Positions 36,044 through 45,900 are shown, counted from the stretch's first letter. The stretch: 64,000 bases of DNA from JANSXG01 sp024743075 (GCA_042140185.1 CP159477.1:1550001-1614000), one strand, 5' to 3'. The notes: generated from the sequence alone by a model not told the origin. Translations and numbers: made by a program.

Positions 36044-37147
36044 TTACTGCAGGTCACGCCCGCGGATGCCGCCCCAGTTGCAGATGTACGGCACGTCGAA
36101 GGCCGAAGTGGTGCCTTCATTGGTGTAGTACAGGACGAAGCGGTTGCCGGCGTTCTCGCGCTGGTTGGCCTTGAGAGCGTCGGTGTAGGGACGGGAGGCC
36201 CGGGCGCTGCCGTCTCCGGTGGCGAGGGTGCAGGTCGCGCCCTGCTCGTACCAGCTGCGGATGTCCGGGTCGTGCACGGCGTCGTCCATGAAGAACGCCA
36301 CCTTGTTCGACGGGTGCGAGATGTCGCTCATGCGGTTCTTGCGGATCAGCTGCGTGTGGTTCGCGGCGCTGAGCGGCGTGTAGGTGTTGAACTGCCCCCA
36401 GCTGTTAAACGCCTGGGGGTTGACCGCACCGCCGGTGCGCGGGTTGCGCAGCCAGACTTCCGGCGTGCAAATCATGCTCGAGGGGTACAGGTACGAACCG
36501 TTGGAGATACCGCTGGGAGCCAGCAGGTTCAGGCCGTCCTGCGTGATCGGCGCGATGACGCCGTTCACCGGCGGGAGCGCCGGGAACTCGCCCTGGCGAT
36601 CGACGCGCAGCCAGTCGAGGAAGATGTCCCACTCGCGACGCCCCTGAACGTCGGACGGCGACATGAAGACGTCTTGCATCGCCTGAGCGCCCTGGCCGTC
36701 GACCATGAACTCGCTCATGACGACCCAGTACAGGTGCGACATGCCCTGCTGGCTGTTCATCCACGGGTCGGCGTAGAGATAGTAGGTGGGCGGGCCGCTG
36801 GCGTTACCGGCGCCGAGCACGCGGATGCCCGCCGTGCCAAACTTGAAGCCGTTGAGCGGACGCTCTTCGGTCGCAAAGCGGTACGCGGGCTGGCCCTTGG
36901 GGCCGTAGATGTTGGCGACATCACCGCCGGGGGAATCGGGGGCGTTGGGCAGCGCCTGGTCGTTGGCCGAGGCGTAGTTCGACATGCCCTGCGAGTGCTG
37001 GCCCATGTTCGACGTGCACGCCGAGATGCGGGCCTGGCGACGGGTCTGCCCCACCGCCGGGAGAAGAATCGAGATCAGGAGGGCGATGATCGAGATCACC
37101 ACCAACAGTTCGACGAGCGTGAAACCGCTCTTCCTACGAGTGGCCAT
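36044..37147 (-). CDS. Pseudopilin, copy A of a near-identical pair
   Basis: 367 residues with the same MATRRKSG leader, FTLVELLVV helix, SD and leader bases as copy B. Differences are mostly conservative outside residues 245-267, where NP-QAFNSWGQFNTYTPLSAANHTQL replaces an unrelated stretch in B. This pattern suggests duplication followed by diversification of one surface loop, or gene conversion of the flanks. A hairpin (37174-37192) lies just before its SD and is missing from copy B. It is the first gene of the minus-strand set A, small TM protein, B. Confidence 0.88.
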   Translation of the reverse strand: MATRRKSGFTLVELLVVISIIALLISILLPAVGQTRRQARISACTSNMGQHSQGMSNYASANDQALPNAPDSPGGDVANIYGPKGQPAYRFATEERPLNGFKFGTAGIRVLGAGNASGPPTYYLYADPWMNSQQGMSHLYWVVMSEFMVDGQGAQAMQDVFMSPSDVQGRREWDIFLDWLRVDRQGEFPALPPVNGVIAPITQDGLNLLAPSGISNGSYLYPSSMICTPEVWLRNPRTGGAVNPQAFNSWGQFNTYTPLSAANHTQLIRKNRMSDISHPSNKVAFFMDDAVHDPDIRSWYEQGATCTLATGDGSARASRPYTDALKANQRENAGNRFVLYYTNEGTTSAFDVPYICNWGGIRGRDLQ

Positions 37148-37465
37148 TGAAGGCCTCCTTTCCTGCGTGGAGCCGGCATCGGATCGATGCCGCGGAACGG
37201 AAATGAATGGCTCCTCGCCAGAACACTTTGTGCCGAGCTGCGTCTCACTCCGAGAGGCAGAAAACTCGGCGAATTACAGACGGATCCGTTCCGCTGAAGG
37301 CGCGAGAGGTGCGGTTGCACCTTCCGCGCGGATTTCGCAAAGACTCTTTCAATTTACTGCGAAATACCGGGCTATCCCAGACAATTTTCCGGGTTTTGTC
37401 CGATTTGCGACGTTTCCTGCCCTAATAAGGGGACTGGTCGCGAAGCCCTGTTCGTCGCGCAAACG
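37148..37465. other. Upstream region of pseudopilin copy A
   Basis: 318 bases without a gene. It contains the SD (AGGAGG within 37153-37160), the hairpin at 37174-37192 and an AT-richer stretch near 37345-37415 where a promoter is plausible. I cannot assign hexamers with confidence. Confidence 0.5.
37174..37192 (-). promoter_or_regulatory. 5' leader hairpin before pseudopilin copy A
   Basis: CGGCATCG-GAT-CGATGCCG, an 8-bp perfect stem with a 3-nt loop, 26 bases upstream of the ATG at 37147 and next to the SD. It could tune translation or mRNA stability. It is absent in front of copy B. Confidence 0.45.
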
Positions 37466-37495
37466 CCAGACGCCCGCGCGGCGGCGGGCGTCTGG
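37463..37495 (-). terminator. Terminator-like hairpin after tRNA-Leu
   Basis: CCAGACGCCCGC (37466-37477) pairs with GCGGGCGTCTGG (37484-37495), a 12-bp stem. The minus-strand T tract is short (TTT), so it may act as a weak terminator or a 3'-end processing signal. Confidence 0.6.
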
Positions 37496-37504
37496 TGCGA
37501 TCAG

Positions 37505-37590
37505 TGCGGATGAGAGGAGTCGAACCTCCACGGGATTTTACTCCCACTAGGACCTGAACCTAGCGCGTCTGCCAATTCCGCCACATCCGC
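37505..37590 (-). tRNA. tRNA-Leu (CAG)
   Basis: 86 nt on the minus strand with a long class II variable arm. The acceptor GCGGATG pairs with CATCCGC and the discriminator is A (37505). The anticodon stem CTAGG/CCTAG holds loop TTCAGGT, giving anticodon CAG (plus strand 37554-37556). The T-loop GTTCGACTC is present. Confidence 0.96.
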
Positions 37591-37720
37591 GAGCGGCCCG
37601 ACAGGATACCTGTTTCCTTGTGAATGGCAACCGCCCGGGATCACCAAGCGATGATCTTCCGGGCGACTGCTCTCTCTCCCCTCCCGAGGACATGCAGAGA
37701 CCTCACGACGGGCGGCCGGG

Positions 37721-38919
37721 TTACTTGGAACCGGCCTTTGCGGTCTTGCGCGAGGTCTTGGGGCCGGAGGGCTTGGCGGCCTCATCCTGCTCGGTTTCGG
37801 GCTTGGCCTCGACCTGCTCCGCGACGGGCTTGGGGGCGTAGCCGGGCACGCCCTTGGCGACGAGGATCTTGTGGTGGATCTCCTGCTTGAGATCGGGGTT
37901 CTCGGCGAGGAAACGCTTGGCGTTCTCGCGTCCCTGGCCGAGGCGGACCTCGCCGTAGCTAAACCACGATCCCGACTTGTCGACGATGCCTTCGGCGACG
38001 CCGAGGTCGACGAGGTCACCGGTGAGGGAGATGCCCTCGTTGAACATGATGTCGAACTCGGCGGATTTGAACGGCGCGGCGAGTTTGTTTTTCACGACTC
38101 GGTGCGAACGCGGTTGCCGACATTCTCATCGCCTTCCTTGATGGACGAGATGCGGCGCACATCGATGCGGATCGACGAGTAGAACTTCAGGGCCCGGCCG
38201 CCGGTGGTGGTCTCGGGCGACCCGAACATCACACCGATCTTTTCTCTGATCTGGTTGATGAAGATGACGGTGCAGCTGCTCTTGGCGATCGCGCCGGTGA
38301 GCTTGCGCAGGGCCTGCGACATGAGTCGGGCCTGGAGGCCGACATGGGAATCGCCCATTTCGCCTTCGAGTTCGGCGCGGGGCACGAGCGCGGCGACCGA
38401 GTCGACGACGACGAGGTCCACGGCGTTGGAGCGGACGAGCAGCTCACAGATCTCGAGGGCTTCTTCGCCGGAACTCGGCTGGCTGACGAGCAGGTCGTCG
38501 ATGTTGACGCCGAGACGTCGGGCCCACGACGGGTCGAGGGCGTGCTCGGCGTCGATGAAGGCGGCGACGCCGCCCTTCTTCTGGCAGTTGCCCAGCGCGG
38601 TGAGCGCGAGGGTGGTCTTGCCGGAGGACTCAGGGCCGTAGACCTCGATGACGCGGCCAACAGGAAGGCCCTTGCCGCCGAGGGCGAGATCGAGCGAGAC
38701 CGCGCCGGTGCTGATGCCGGGGATGGACGCGAGGGCGTTCTCGTCCATGGTCATCAGTGAGCCCTTGCCGAAGGTTCGTTCGATCTGGGCCTTGGTGCGA
38801 TCGAGGGCGGCGGCCCGCTCTTTTGCGACTTTCTCGTCCATGATGGCGTTGTCTCCCGCTGCTCTGTTCAGGCCGTTTGAGGCGTTGAGGCGTGCTGAAT
38901 TCGTAACTGTGCTGACCAT
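37721..38919 (-). CDS. recA: Recombinase RecA, frameshifted
   Basis: DNA strand-exchange ATPase and SOS coprotease. The start is the ATG at 38919, backed by AAGGAG 9 bases upstream; ATGs at 38943 and 38841 are alternatives. Walker A is GPESSGKTT, with DAEHALDPSWARRLGV, LVVVDSVAALVPRAELEGEMGD and INQIREKIGVMFGSPETTTGG all intact. The frame breaks near 38102; restoring one C on the coding strand gives NRVRTRVVKNKLAAPFK. The C-terminal domain (FDIMFNEGISLTGDLVDLGV) and an acidic tail rich in E, P and K follow. The repaired protein has about 399 residues. Confidence 0.95.
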
Positions 38920-39000
38920 ACCGCAAGACTCCTTCGGGCACAAGAATGTTTGGGTGCCGTCAGGATAGCGGACGCGGAGGCCATTGCAAGACCTGTTCGG

Positions 39001-40407
39001 TCAATTTTCGGAACTTTGAACGGTATCTGGTCGGCTGGGTGACATACTGTTGTCACCGAAGTGGCGATTGACGGCTTTGGCGAACGCCTCGCCGCGATGC
39101 TCGTAGTTGGCGAATTGGTCCCAGGAAGCGAAGCCGGGCGAGAGCAGCAACACGCTCTCGCCGTCGTGCAGCGCGATGGCCTCGGCGGCCTCTGCGACCG
39201 CCCGATCGAGTGTCTCGGCGTTGATCGCCCGCCCGGCGCGGGCCCGAACGGACTCGGCCAGAGTGGCTCCGGTGTCGCCGATGCAGAAGACGCCGGCACA
39301 ACCGGCGGCAGCCTCGACGAGCGATGCGGGATCGGTGCCCTTGTCGTAGCCCCCGGCGATGAGCCACACCCGTTCGGCCCCGCACTCGCCGGGCTGGTTG
39401 AACGCCTCGATGGCGAGGCCGACGCCTTCGGGCGTGGTGCACTTGGAATCATTGAACGCGCGGAATCGACCGCGCGGGAGACGTGTGTCGGCGATGAGCT
39501 GCAATCGGTGCGGGAGGCCGGCGAAGTCGGCGAGAGCGAGTCGGGGGTCGGGAGCCGTGCCGATCACCTCGCGCAATGCGCCGAGCGCGAGGGATGCGTT
39601 CTGGCGGTTGTGGCGCCCCGGAATGGCGAGCTCGATGTCCGGGTGAGGGGAGACAGGATCGTTGAATCCGAAGGCATCGCAAGCCTGGGGGGACGCGATA
39701 ACCGCGGTCGAATCGGGTCCAGCCAACAGACGCTTCGATTCGCGGTAGTGTTCGAACGAACCGTGCCAGTCGATGTGGTTCCGCGAGAGCGTGGTGAACA
39801 CGGCGACGTCGGGGCGGAAGCGAGCGGGCGGGCCGGAGAAGGAGTCGGGGCCGAGCCAATGGAGCTGTGCGCTTGAGAGCTCAAGCACGATCAGATCGCC
39901 GGGCTGCAGCGATTCGTCGAGCAGCGAACTGCCGATGTTGCCAGCGAAGACGACGCTTCCTTTCTTCCAGCACACGCGCACCGCGTGGGCGATCATCGCG
40001 GCGGTGGTGCTTTTGCCCGCGCTGCCGGTTATGCCGATGACCCGGCAGCCGTCGGGAATACGCTCGATACCGAGACGGATCTCGGTCGTGATCGGGATCG
40101 ACGCGGCGGATGCGGCGCGGAGGAAGCGGTTGGCCCACGGTTTCGGGACCGCTGGGTTGGCGACGATGAGGTCACGGGTGGTGAAGTCGCTGACATTGTG
40201 TTCACCAAGGCGGAGCCGGACCGCGCCGGAGTCGATCAGGGAGCGCAGCGATTGCAGAGATTTCGCGAGCGAATCCTCATTGGCGAGGTCGGTGACGAGA
40301 ACATCAGCGCCCGATTCGACGAGGAAGCGGGTGACCGCGAGACCGCCTCCGAAGCGACCGAGGCCCATGACGGTGACGCGTTGTCCGGCGAGTTCGGACC
40401 GATGCAT
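39001..40407 (-). CDS. murD: UDP-N-acetylmuramoyl-L-alanine--D-glutamate ligase
   Basis: 468 residues from the ATG at 40407. It adds D-Glu to UDP-MurNAc-L-Ala in peptidoglycan synthesis. The N-terminal Rossmann domain (VTVMGLGRFGGGLAVTRFLVESG) binds the UDP-sugar. The Mur-ligase P-loop is GITGSAGKSTTAAMIAHA near 115, followed by NIGSSLLDE, LELSSAQLHWL, NHIDWHGSFEHY, GRHNRQNASLAL, NDSKCTTPEG and AGGYDKGTD. It shows that this lineage builds a peptidoglycan wall. It stands outside a dcw cluster, 27 bases after two small coupled genes. Confidence 0.95.
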   Translation of the reverse strand: MHRSELAGQRVTVMGLGRFGGGLAVTRFLVESGADVLVTDLANEDSLAKSLQSLRSLIDSGAVRLRLGEHNVSDFTTRDLIVANPAVPKPWANRFLRAASAASIPITTEIRLGIERIPDGCRVIGITGSAGKSTTAAMIAHAVRVCWKKGSVVFAGNIGSSLLDESLQPGDLIVLELSSAQLHWLGPDSFSGPPARFRPDVAVFTTLSRNHIDWHGSFEHYRESKRLLAGPDSTAVIASPQACDAFGFNDPVSPHPDIELAIPGRHNRQNASLALGALREVIGTAPDPRLALADFAGLPHRLQLIADTRLPRGRFRAFNDSKCTTPEGVGLAIEAFNQPGECGAERVWLIAGGYDKGTDPASLVEAAAGCAGVFCIGDTGATLAESVRARAGRAINAETLDRAVAEAAEAIALHDGESVLLLSPGFASWDQFANYEHRGEAFAKAVNRHFGDNSMSPSRPDTVQSSEN

Positions 40408-40433
40408 GCGCACATCGTACCGCTCGCGACACA

Positions 40434-40760
40434 TCAAATGCGGAGTGCGGCGAGCAGGATCGATGCGAAGTGCGGTCGCGGTCCGCCCGAGTTGCCCGCG
40501 ACCGGGCCCGATGCGATGGTGCGCCCGCGGCAGCGGCACTCGACACGGAGGCCCGCGCGGTCAGAAATGTCCTCGGCTACTGAGGCCACCCAAGGGGGCG
40601 ACTCGGCCTGTCGCAGCTGACGACGGAGTCGTAGGAACGCGCGAATGGACGGACCGTCTAACCAGATCGTCTGTCCGCAGCCTTCCAGCGTAAACCGATC
40701 GGTCGGCGAGCTGATTATCAGTCGCCCCCGGATAGACAACGCCGACTCGTGCCGGTTCAC
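40434..40760 (-). CDS. Small hypothetical protein coupled upstream of murD
   Basis: 108 residues. The GTG at 40760 overlaps the TGA of the preceding small gene (GTGA), a typical coupled start. It has segments such as RFTLEGCGQTIWLDGPSIRAFLRLRRQL and GLRVECRCRGRTIAS, and no signal peptide or TM. I do not recognise it. Reality is supported by the tight overlap and by lying in the murD run. Confidence 0.5.
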   Translation of the reverse strand: MNRHESALSIRGRLIISSPTDRFTLEGCGQTIWLDGPSIRAFLRLRRQLRQAESPPWVASVAEDISDRAGLRVECRCRGRTIASGPVAGNSGGPRPHFASILLAALRI

Positions 40761-40957
40761 GAGTTGGAGTTGTCACGCGTGGAAATCTTCAACGTGCCGT
40801 CGAGTTTCCATGTGGCGTGGCTGGCGTTGTCGCCGGTGCCGCTTGGGACGGCGACTGACATCTTCTGAAACTCGTAGGTGATCTCCGCTCCGCGACCGGT
40901 GAGCTTGTCATAGAGACCGATGGCTAGTTCGGGCCAGTTGGTGGTTTGTTCGGCCAT
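40757..40957 (-). CDS. Small hypothetical protein, first of the murD run
   Basis: 66 residues from the ATG at 40957, with AAAGGA 8 bases upstream. An ATG-less extension to 41026 is open but has no support. It contains WPELAIGLYDKLTGRGAEITYEFQKMSVAVPSG and a beta-like C-terminus (ATWKLDGTLKISTRD). It is soluble, of unknown family, and translationally coupled to the next gene. Confidence 0.55.
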   Translation of the reverse strand: MAEQTTNWPELAIGLYDKLTGRGAEITYEFQKMSVAVPSGTGDNASHATWKLDGTLKISTRDNSNS

Positions 40958-41073
40958 GATGAGTTTCCTTTCGAGGGGAGGCGTGCGTGCGAACGCGGAA
41001 GCGGAATCGCTTGGCCCGGAATCCAAACGTAACGCTGAAGGCTAGTGCGCCCTCGCTCGACGCGACCACCACG

Positions 41074-41099
41074 AAAAAACCTCCCGAAGGGTCGGGAGG
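41074..41099 (-). terminator. Terminator of the sorting-tail protein gene
   Basis: CCTCCCGA (41080-41087), loop AGGG, TCGGGAGG (41092-41099). On the minus strand six T follow (41074-41079), 40 bases past the stop of the upstream gene. Confidence 0.85.
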
Positions 41100-41139
41100 C
41101 TGGGGCAAACCACTGGACGAGCAAGGGAGACTGTGCGGT

Positions 41140-41904
41140 TCAGCGCCGGCGGCGGGTACCGACCAGCAGGAGGCCCGCACCAGCGAGAGCCGCCGAATTC
41201 GGGAGGGGGATAACCGTCGTGGCTGTCGGCGTGCCGTTCAAGAAGAATCGATCCGAGCCGAACTCGACTCGCGCTCCGTTCTCCAGAAACGAGAAATCAG
41301 CGAGGGCGCTGCTGAGGCCGAGGGTGATGATGATCTCGTCATGGATCGCGCCCTGACCGTTGCCGAAGCCAGTGAGACCAGCGGTTGAGATCAATCCCCC
41401 GGCCGGTCCGCCCAGCCCGCTGGGGCCGTCGAGGTTCGGGCCACCGAATGGCGTGGTGTGCGATGTATTTGTCGAGACATGGTTTGTCAGGCCGCTGAAG
41501 CCTGAGAGGGTGCCGGTCGCGGAGCCGTTGCCGAAGCCGTACTCGCCGGAAACATCGTAGTTCGCGCCGTAGTTCTGAGCGCCTCCGGGACCGGACGGAT
41601 TGAAGTTCAAGGTGTAACTCGAAGCGCCGGTGAACACCGATGAGCCGGTGGCCAGAATGTCGACGCCGCCCAGGTCGAACGCGATGCCGGTGAGAAGGCG
41701 GTCGGAGTCTCCGAACCCAGCCGGGACGGACGAGGACGTGTTGCGTAAGGCGATCTGCAGCGAGTTGCCGCCATTAAGGAGGACAAAGGTCGCCTCGGCG
41801 CTGAGGCCGTTTGGATTCGAGAACGTCACGGTGGATCCGAACGAGGTCGCGCAGAAACCGAGAACGCCAGCGGTGGCCGCAAGGATCGCGGTACTCAACT
41901 TCAT
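41140..41904 (-). CDS. Secreted protein with VPLP-type C-terminal sorting tail
   Basis: 254 residues from the ATG at 41904 (AGAAGAG 7 bases upstream). Signal peptide: LSTAILAATAGVLGFCATSFG. The mature part is Gly-, Ser- and Asn-rich, beta-strand type (SSYTLNFNPSGPGGAQNYG). The end reads IPLPNSAALAGAGLLLVGTRRRR, a PLP motif, a hydrophobic helix and a basic stop. This is the layout of PEP-CTERM/VPxxP-CTERM proteins handled by exosortases. No exosortase gene is in the window. It is probably an extracellular matrix protein. Confidence 0.78.
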   Translation of the reverse strand: MKLSTAILAATAGVLGFCATSFGSTVTFSNPNGLSAEATFVLLNGGNSLQIALRNTSSSVPAGFGDSDRLLTGIAFDLGGVDILATGSSVFTGASSYTLNFNPSGPGGAQNYGANYDVSGEYGFGNGSATGTLSGFSGLTNHVSTNTSHTTPFGGPNLDGPSGLGGPAGGLISTAGLTGFGNGQGAIHDEIIITLGLSSALADFSFLENGARVEFGSDRFFLNGTPTATTVIPLPNSAALAGAGLLLVGTRRRR

Positions 41905-42043
41905 GTTCAACTCTTCTCTTTCATCAATTCAGGAGGGGCACGAACGGATAGCCCGGTCCAGATACCCGTAGGATAAGCACGCAGAGCGGATTGCAAGCGA
42001 TCATTGGCTCGCAGAAGGCACAATCGCCGCTCATTTTCGGCTC

Positions 42044-42946
42044 GTGAGTTTGACGATGGGGTTATCGGGTTTCGTGAGCAAGAGAAGCCGTACATTCTGG
42101 AAGGCGACGCTGGTCCGCGTCTCAGCGTACATCGCTCTGCCTGGATTCCTGCTCGCGCTCGCGAGCGTCACCGGCTGCCTGGAATCGACGCTTTTCTACC
42201 ACCCGGGTTCGAACACACCCGACGCGCCTCGCGGCATCGAGGAGGTCTGGATCGACGGACCAGACGGGTCCCGGATCCACGGCTGGTTCATCCCGGCCCG
42301 TGGCCTCGAGGCGAACGAGCCGGTACCGGCAGTGCTGCATCTGCACGGCAACGCCGGGACCATGAACGAACACCTCTCGACCGTGGACTGGCTGCGCGAT
42401 GCCGGCGTGCATGTCCTGATGTTCGACTATCGGGGATACGGGCGGAGCGACGGCGGGCGCCTGCTCCGTGCGAACCTGATCGCCGACGGACACGCGGCGC
42501 TCGACTACCTACTGACGCGATCGGATGTCGATCCGGAGCGGATCGGCTTGTACGGGTGGAGCATGGGCGGCGTGATCGGGCTGGCGGTGTCGTCCGAGCG
42601 CGAGGAGATCGACGCGGTGGTCGCGGCCGCGGCGTTCTCGTCGTGGAAGCGTGTCGCGGGCGACTATGTCCCCATCCTGGGCCAGCTGCTCATCCCCGGC
42701 GGCTTCAACGCCGAGGACTCGGTGCTCGCGCTCGGCACACGCCCCCTGCTGCTGGTGCACGGCACATCGGACGGGATCGTGCGCTCGTACCACTCCGAGC
42801 GGTTGCGCGATGCCGCGACAGATGCGGGCGTGCGGGTCGAGCTGGTGCTGCTCCCCGGTTACGACCACGCGGACTGGATGACCAGTCGCACCGCGACCGA
42901 GGCGATCCGCGGGTTCTTTCAGCGGGAGTTGGTCGAAGGTGAATAA
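42044..42946 (+). CDS. Alpha/beta hydrolase with lipoprotein-like N-terminus
   Basis: 300 residues from a GTG at 42044 (ATG 42056 also possible). The N-terminal hydrophobic stretch ends LASVTGC, a possible lipobox. The hydrolase domain carries the oxyanion HLHGNAGTM, the nucleophile elbow GWSMGG, LLLVHGTSDGIV with the Asp, and the His in PGYDHADW. This matches BEM46/YfhR-type serine hydrolases. The substrate is unknown; an envelope esterase or peptidase is likely. Confidence 0.82.
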   Translation: MSLTMGLSGFVSKRSRTFWKATLVRVSAYIALPGFLLALASVTGCLESTLFYHPGSNTPDAPRGIEEVWIDGPDGSRIHGWFIPARGLEANEPVPAVLHLHGNAGTMNEHLSTVDWLRDAGVHVLMFDYRGYGRSDGGRLLRANLIADGHAALDYLLTRSDVDPERIGLYGWSMGGVIGLAVSSEREEIDAVVAAAAFSSWKRVAGDYVPILGQLLIPGGFNAEDSVLALGTRPLLLVHGTSDGIVRSYHSERLRDAATDAGVRVELVLLPGYDHADWMTSRTATEAIRGFFQRELVEGE

Positions 42947-42973
42947 AAAGGGGGCAGGCGTCACGCCTGCCCC
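42945..42973 (-). terminator. Terminator of putA
   Basis: GGGGCAGGCG (42951-42960), loop TCA, CGCCTGCCCC (42964-42973). On the minus strand CTTTTT follows (42945-42949). It overlaps the end of the convergent hydrolase gene. Confidence 0.85.
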
Positions 42974-42999
42974 GTCGTGATTGTGCTGCGAGGAATTGC

Positions 43000-45900
43000 T
43001 CAGAGTTCCGGCGCGAAGCCTCGACGCATGGTGTTCTCGCAACAGGCGCGCGGCTCGACGAACTGGAGCAGGTAGTCTTCGCCCCCGGCCTTGGAGCCGA
43101 CGCCGGAAAGCCCGAAGCCGCCGAAGGGCTGGCGTGCGACAAGGGCGCCGGTGCAGCCGCGATTGATGTAGAGGTTGCCCACGCGAAACTCGCGCTTGGC
43201 CTTTTCGATGTTCGCGGGCTTGCGAGTGAAGACGCCGCCAGTCAGTTTGTAGACGTGGTTATTGGCGATTTTGAGCGCCTCGTCGAACGATGAGGCGTGC
43301 ATGATGGCGACGACGGGACCGAAGATCTCCTCCTTGGCGATGCGGTGATCGGGCCTCACGCCGCCGAAGATGGTCGGGCCGACATACCGCTCGTCGGAGC
43401 GAACATGTTCAGGGACTTCCATCTCGAGCAGGCACGCGCAGCCCTCGTCCTTCGCGCTCTGAATCATCGACCGGATCTTTGCTGCGGACTCGTTGTCGAT
43501 GACGTGCGAGACATCGGTGCCCGAGCGGATGGGTTCGCCGATGATGAGCGATCGCGTGGATTCGACGAAGCGCTCGGTGAAGTTTCGCATGGCGGGGCCG
43601 TCGGGGCCCTCGGGGTCGACGACGATGCAGCGCGAGCAAGCCGAGCACTTCTGGCCTTGGAACGCGAACGCAGAATGGCGCACGCCGAGCACAGCCTCGT
43701 CGAGGTCGGCAGAGGTGTCGATGATGACGGCGTTCTTGCCGCCCATTTCGCAGACGACCTTCTTGACGTGGGCCTGGTTCTCCGGCGTCACGCCCGCCGC
43801 CTGGATGATGTCGAGCCCGACGGCCTTAGATCCGGTGAACGCAAGAATCGCGACCCGCGGGTCGCGGACGATCTCGGCGCCGACGGTCTCGCCTTCGCCG
43901 AAGACGAACTGGAGCGCGCCCTTCGGGCACCCGGCCTCGTACAGGATGTCGCGGAGCAGCGCTGCGATGCCCGGCGTCTGCTCGGCGGGTTTGACAACGA
44001 CCGTGTTGCCACAAACGAGGGCCGCAACGGTCATGCCGCAGCAGATCGCCAGCGGGAAGTTCCACGGGCTGATGACCGCGGCGACGCCCCGAGGCTGGTG
44101 CCAGGTCTGGTCGAGCTCGCCGATGAACTTGCCGAGGCGCTTGCGCTCGAACAGCGGTACGACGCAGCGGGCGTAGTACTCGCAGAAGTCGATGGCTTCG
44201 CAGACATCGGCATCGGCCTCAATCCAGGTCTTGCCGGCCTCCTTGATCATGACGCCGGCGAGTTCGTCGCGGCGCGAGCGCATGATGCGGGCGGCTTCGG
44301 TCAAGACCTTCGCGCGGGTCTTCACATCGGTGTCGCGCCACGCCACGAAGTTGGACTCGACGGTGTCGAGTGCCTTCTTCGCGTCGTCGATCGAGGCGTT
44401 GATGGGGATCTGGGGGACCTTGGCGGCTTCGACCTCCCGCGCATACGTCTCGCGCACGCTCTTGAACGAGAAATCGCGGAGCGGCTCGGTGTGGAACGGC
44501 TTGCCGTCGCCGACGCCTTCGATCGCCGGGGACAGTTCGTGTCGCTCGGGCGCGGAGAGGTACAGGTCGGCCTTGCTGCCCTGCTCTCGCACGATCGCGT
44601 GGGGCGACTTGAGCAGCGCCCTGGTGTCGAGCTTGCCCGTGGATGAGGCCATGAGCCACGACTCGTTGGAAGTGTTTTCCAGCAGGCGACGCACCAGGTA
44701 GGCCATGCCGGGGATCATCTCGCCGACGGGCACGTACTCGCGCACGCGCAACCCCCACTCCGACGCGGCGCCCTTGAGGTCGTCGGCCATGCCGTGGAGC
44801 ATCTGCAGTTCGATGGCGTTGCGCGGAAGGTCGCGACGGTCGAGACCGTCGAGAGCCGCGGCGATGGATCGGGCGTTGTGAGAGCCGAGCGCGAGCTTCA
44901 CGCCGCCCTCGTTCTCCGAGCGCGGCGTGGAGCCCAAGAAGATCTCCGTCATGCGCTCGAAGCAGGCGTCGGTCTCGGGCTTGGTGTTCCAGACCGGGCA
45001 GGGCCAGCCCTGCTCCTCGGCGTGGATAGTCTCGAAGTCCCAGTACGCTCCCTTCACCAGGCGGACCGTCACCTGACGCCCGGTGCGCTTGGACCACTCC
45101 ACGATCCGTTTCGCATCTTCATCGCCGGACTTGAGGTAAGCCTGCATGGCGAGACCGGCGTGGAAGTCCACCTTCTCGCAGCAGCGCATGAAGAGTTCGA
45201 GCGTCAGGTCCTTGAGCTCGAACTGCTCCATGTCGAAGTTGATCAGCACGCCCTTGTCGCGCGCGAGTTCGAGGATCGGCACAATCCGCGACATGAGATC
45301 CCTGATCGCGCCTTCGGTATCGATCGGATCGGACTTTGCGCTGAGCGAACTGATTTTGATCGAGACATTCGTGCGCGGCACGACGCCGAGGTGATCGGTC
45401 TCCAGTCGTTCGTTGGACTTCCAGCCCGCGACCGTGTCGGGCAGGTTGCCGACGAGGTCGAGGTACTTGGCCTGATACATATCGGCCTCGGCGTCGGAGA
45501 CACAGGCTTCACCGAGCAGGTCGACGCTGAACGCGATGCCGCTCTTCCAGAGCTTCTCGAGGTTCGGCAGTGCGCTCTCGGCATCGGTGCCGGCGATGAA
45601 CGTCTTGGCCATGTTCTGGATCTGGCCCGAAATCGTTTTCGCGGCCATGCCCTTCGCCATTGACCCCGCCTTGATCGCGGTCGAGATCACCGGTGGCGCC
45701 GTCACGCCCGGCTGGTTCATGTAGTCGGTCAGGTGCTCGAAGATCGCGTCCGAAGTACGCAGCATCGGGAAGCAGTCCACGAAACGGAACATCTGCACCT
45801 TGAAGTCCTGGTCCTTCATCGACCAGTCCATGATCTTGTCCGACCAGAACTGCTTCGACAGCAGACCAGAGCGGTGCTTCTCCGCAAGTTTGAGCAGTTC

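Noticed and set aside
34116..37150. Two long plus-strand frames (401 and 393 codons) opposite the twin pseudopilins
   Set aside because: They resemble each other only because the pseudopilin genes beneath them are duplicates; no SD or motif supports them.
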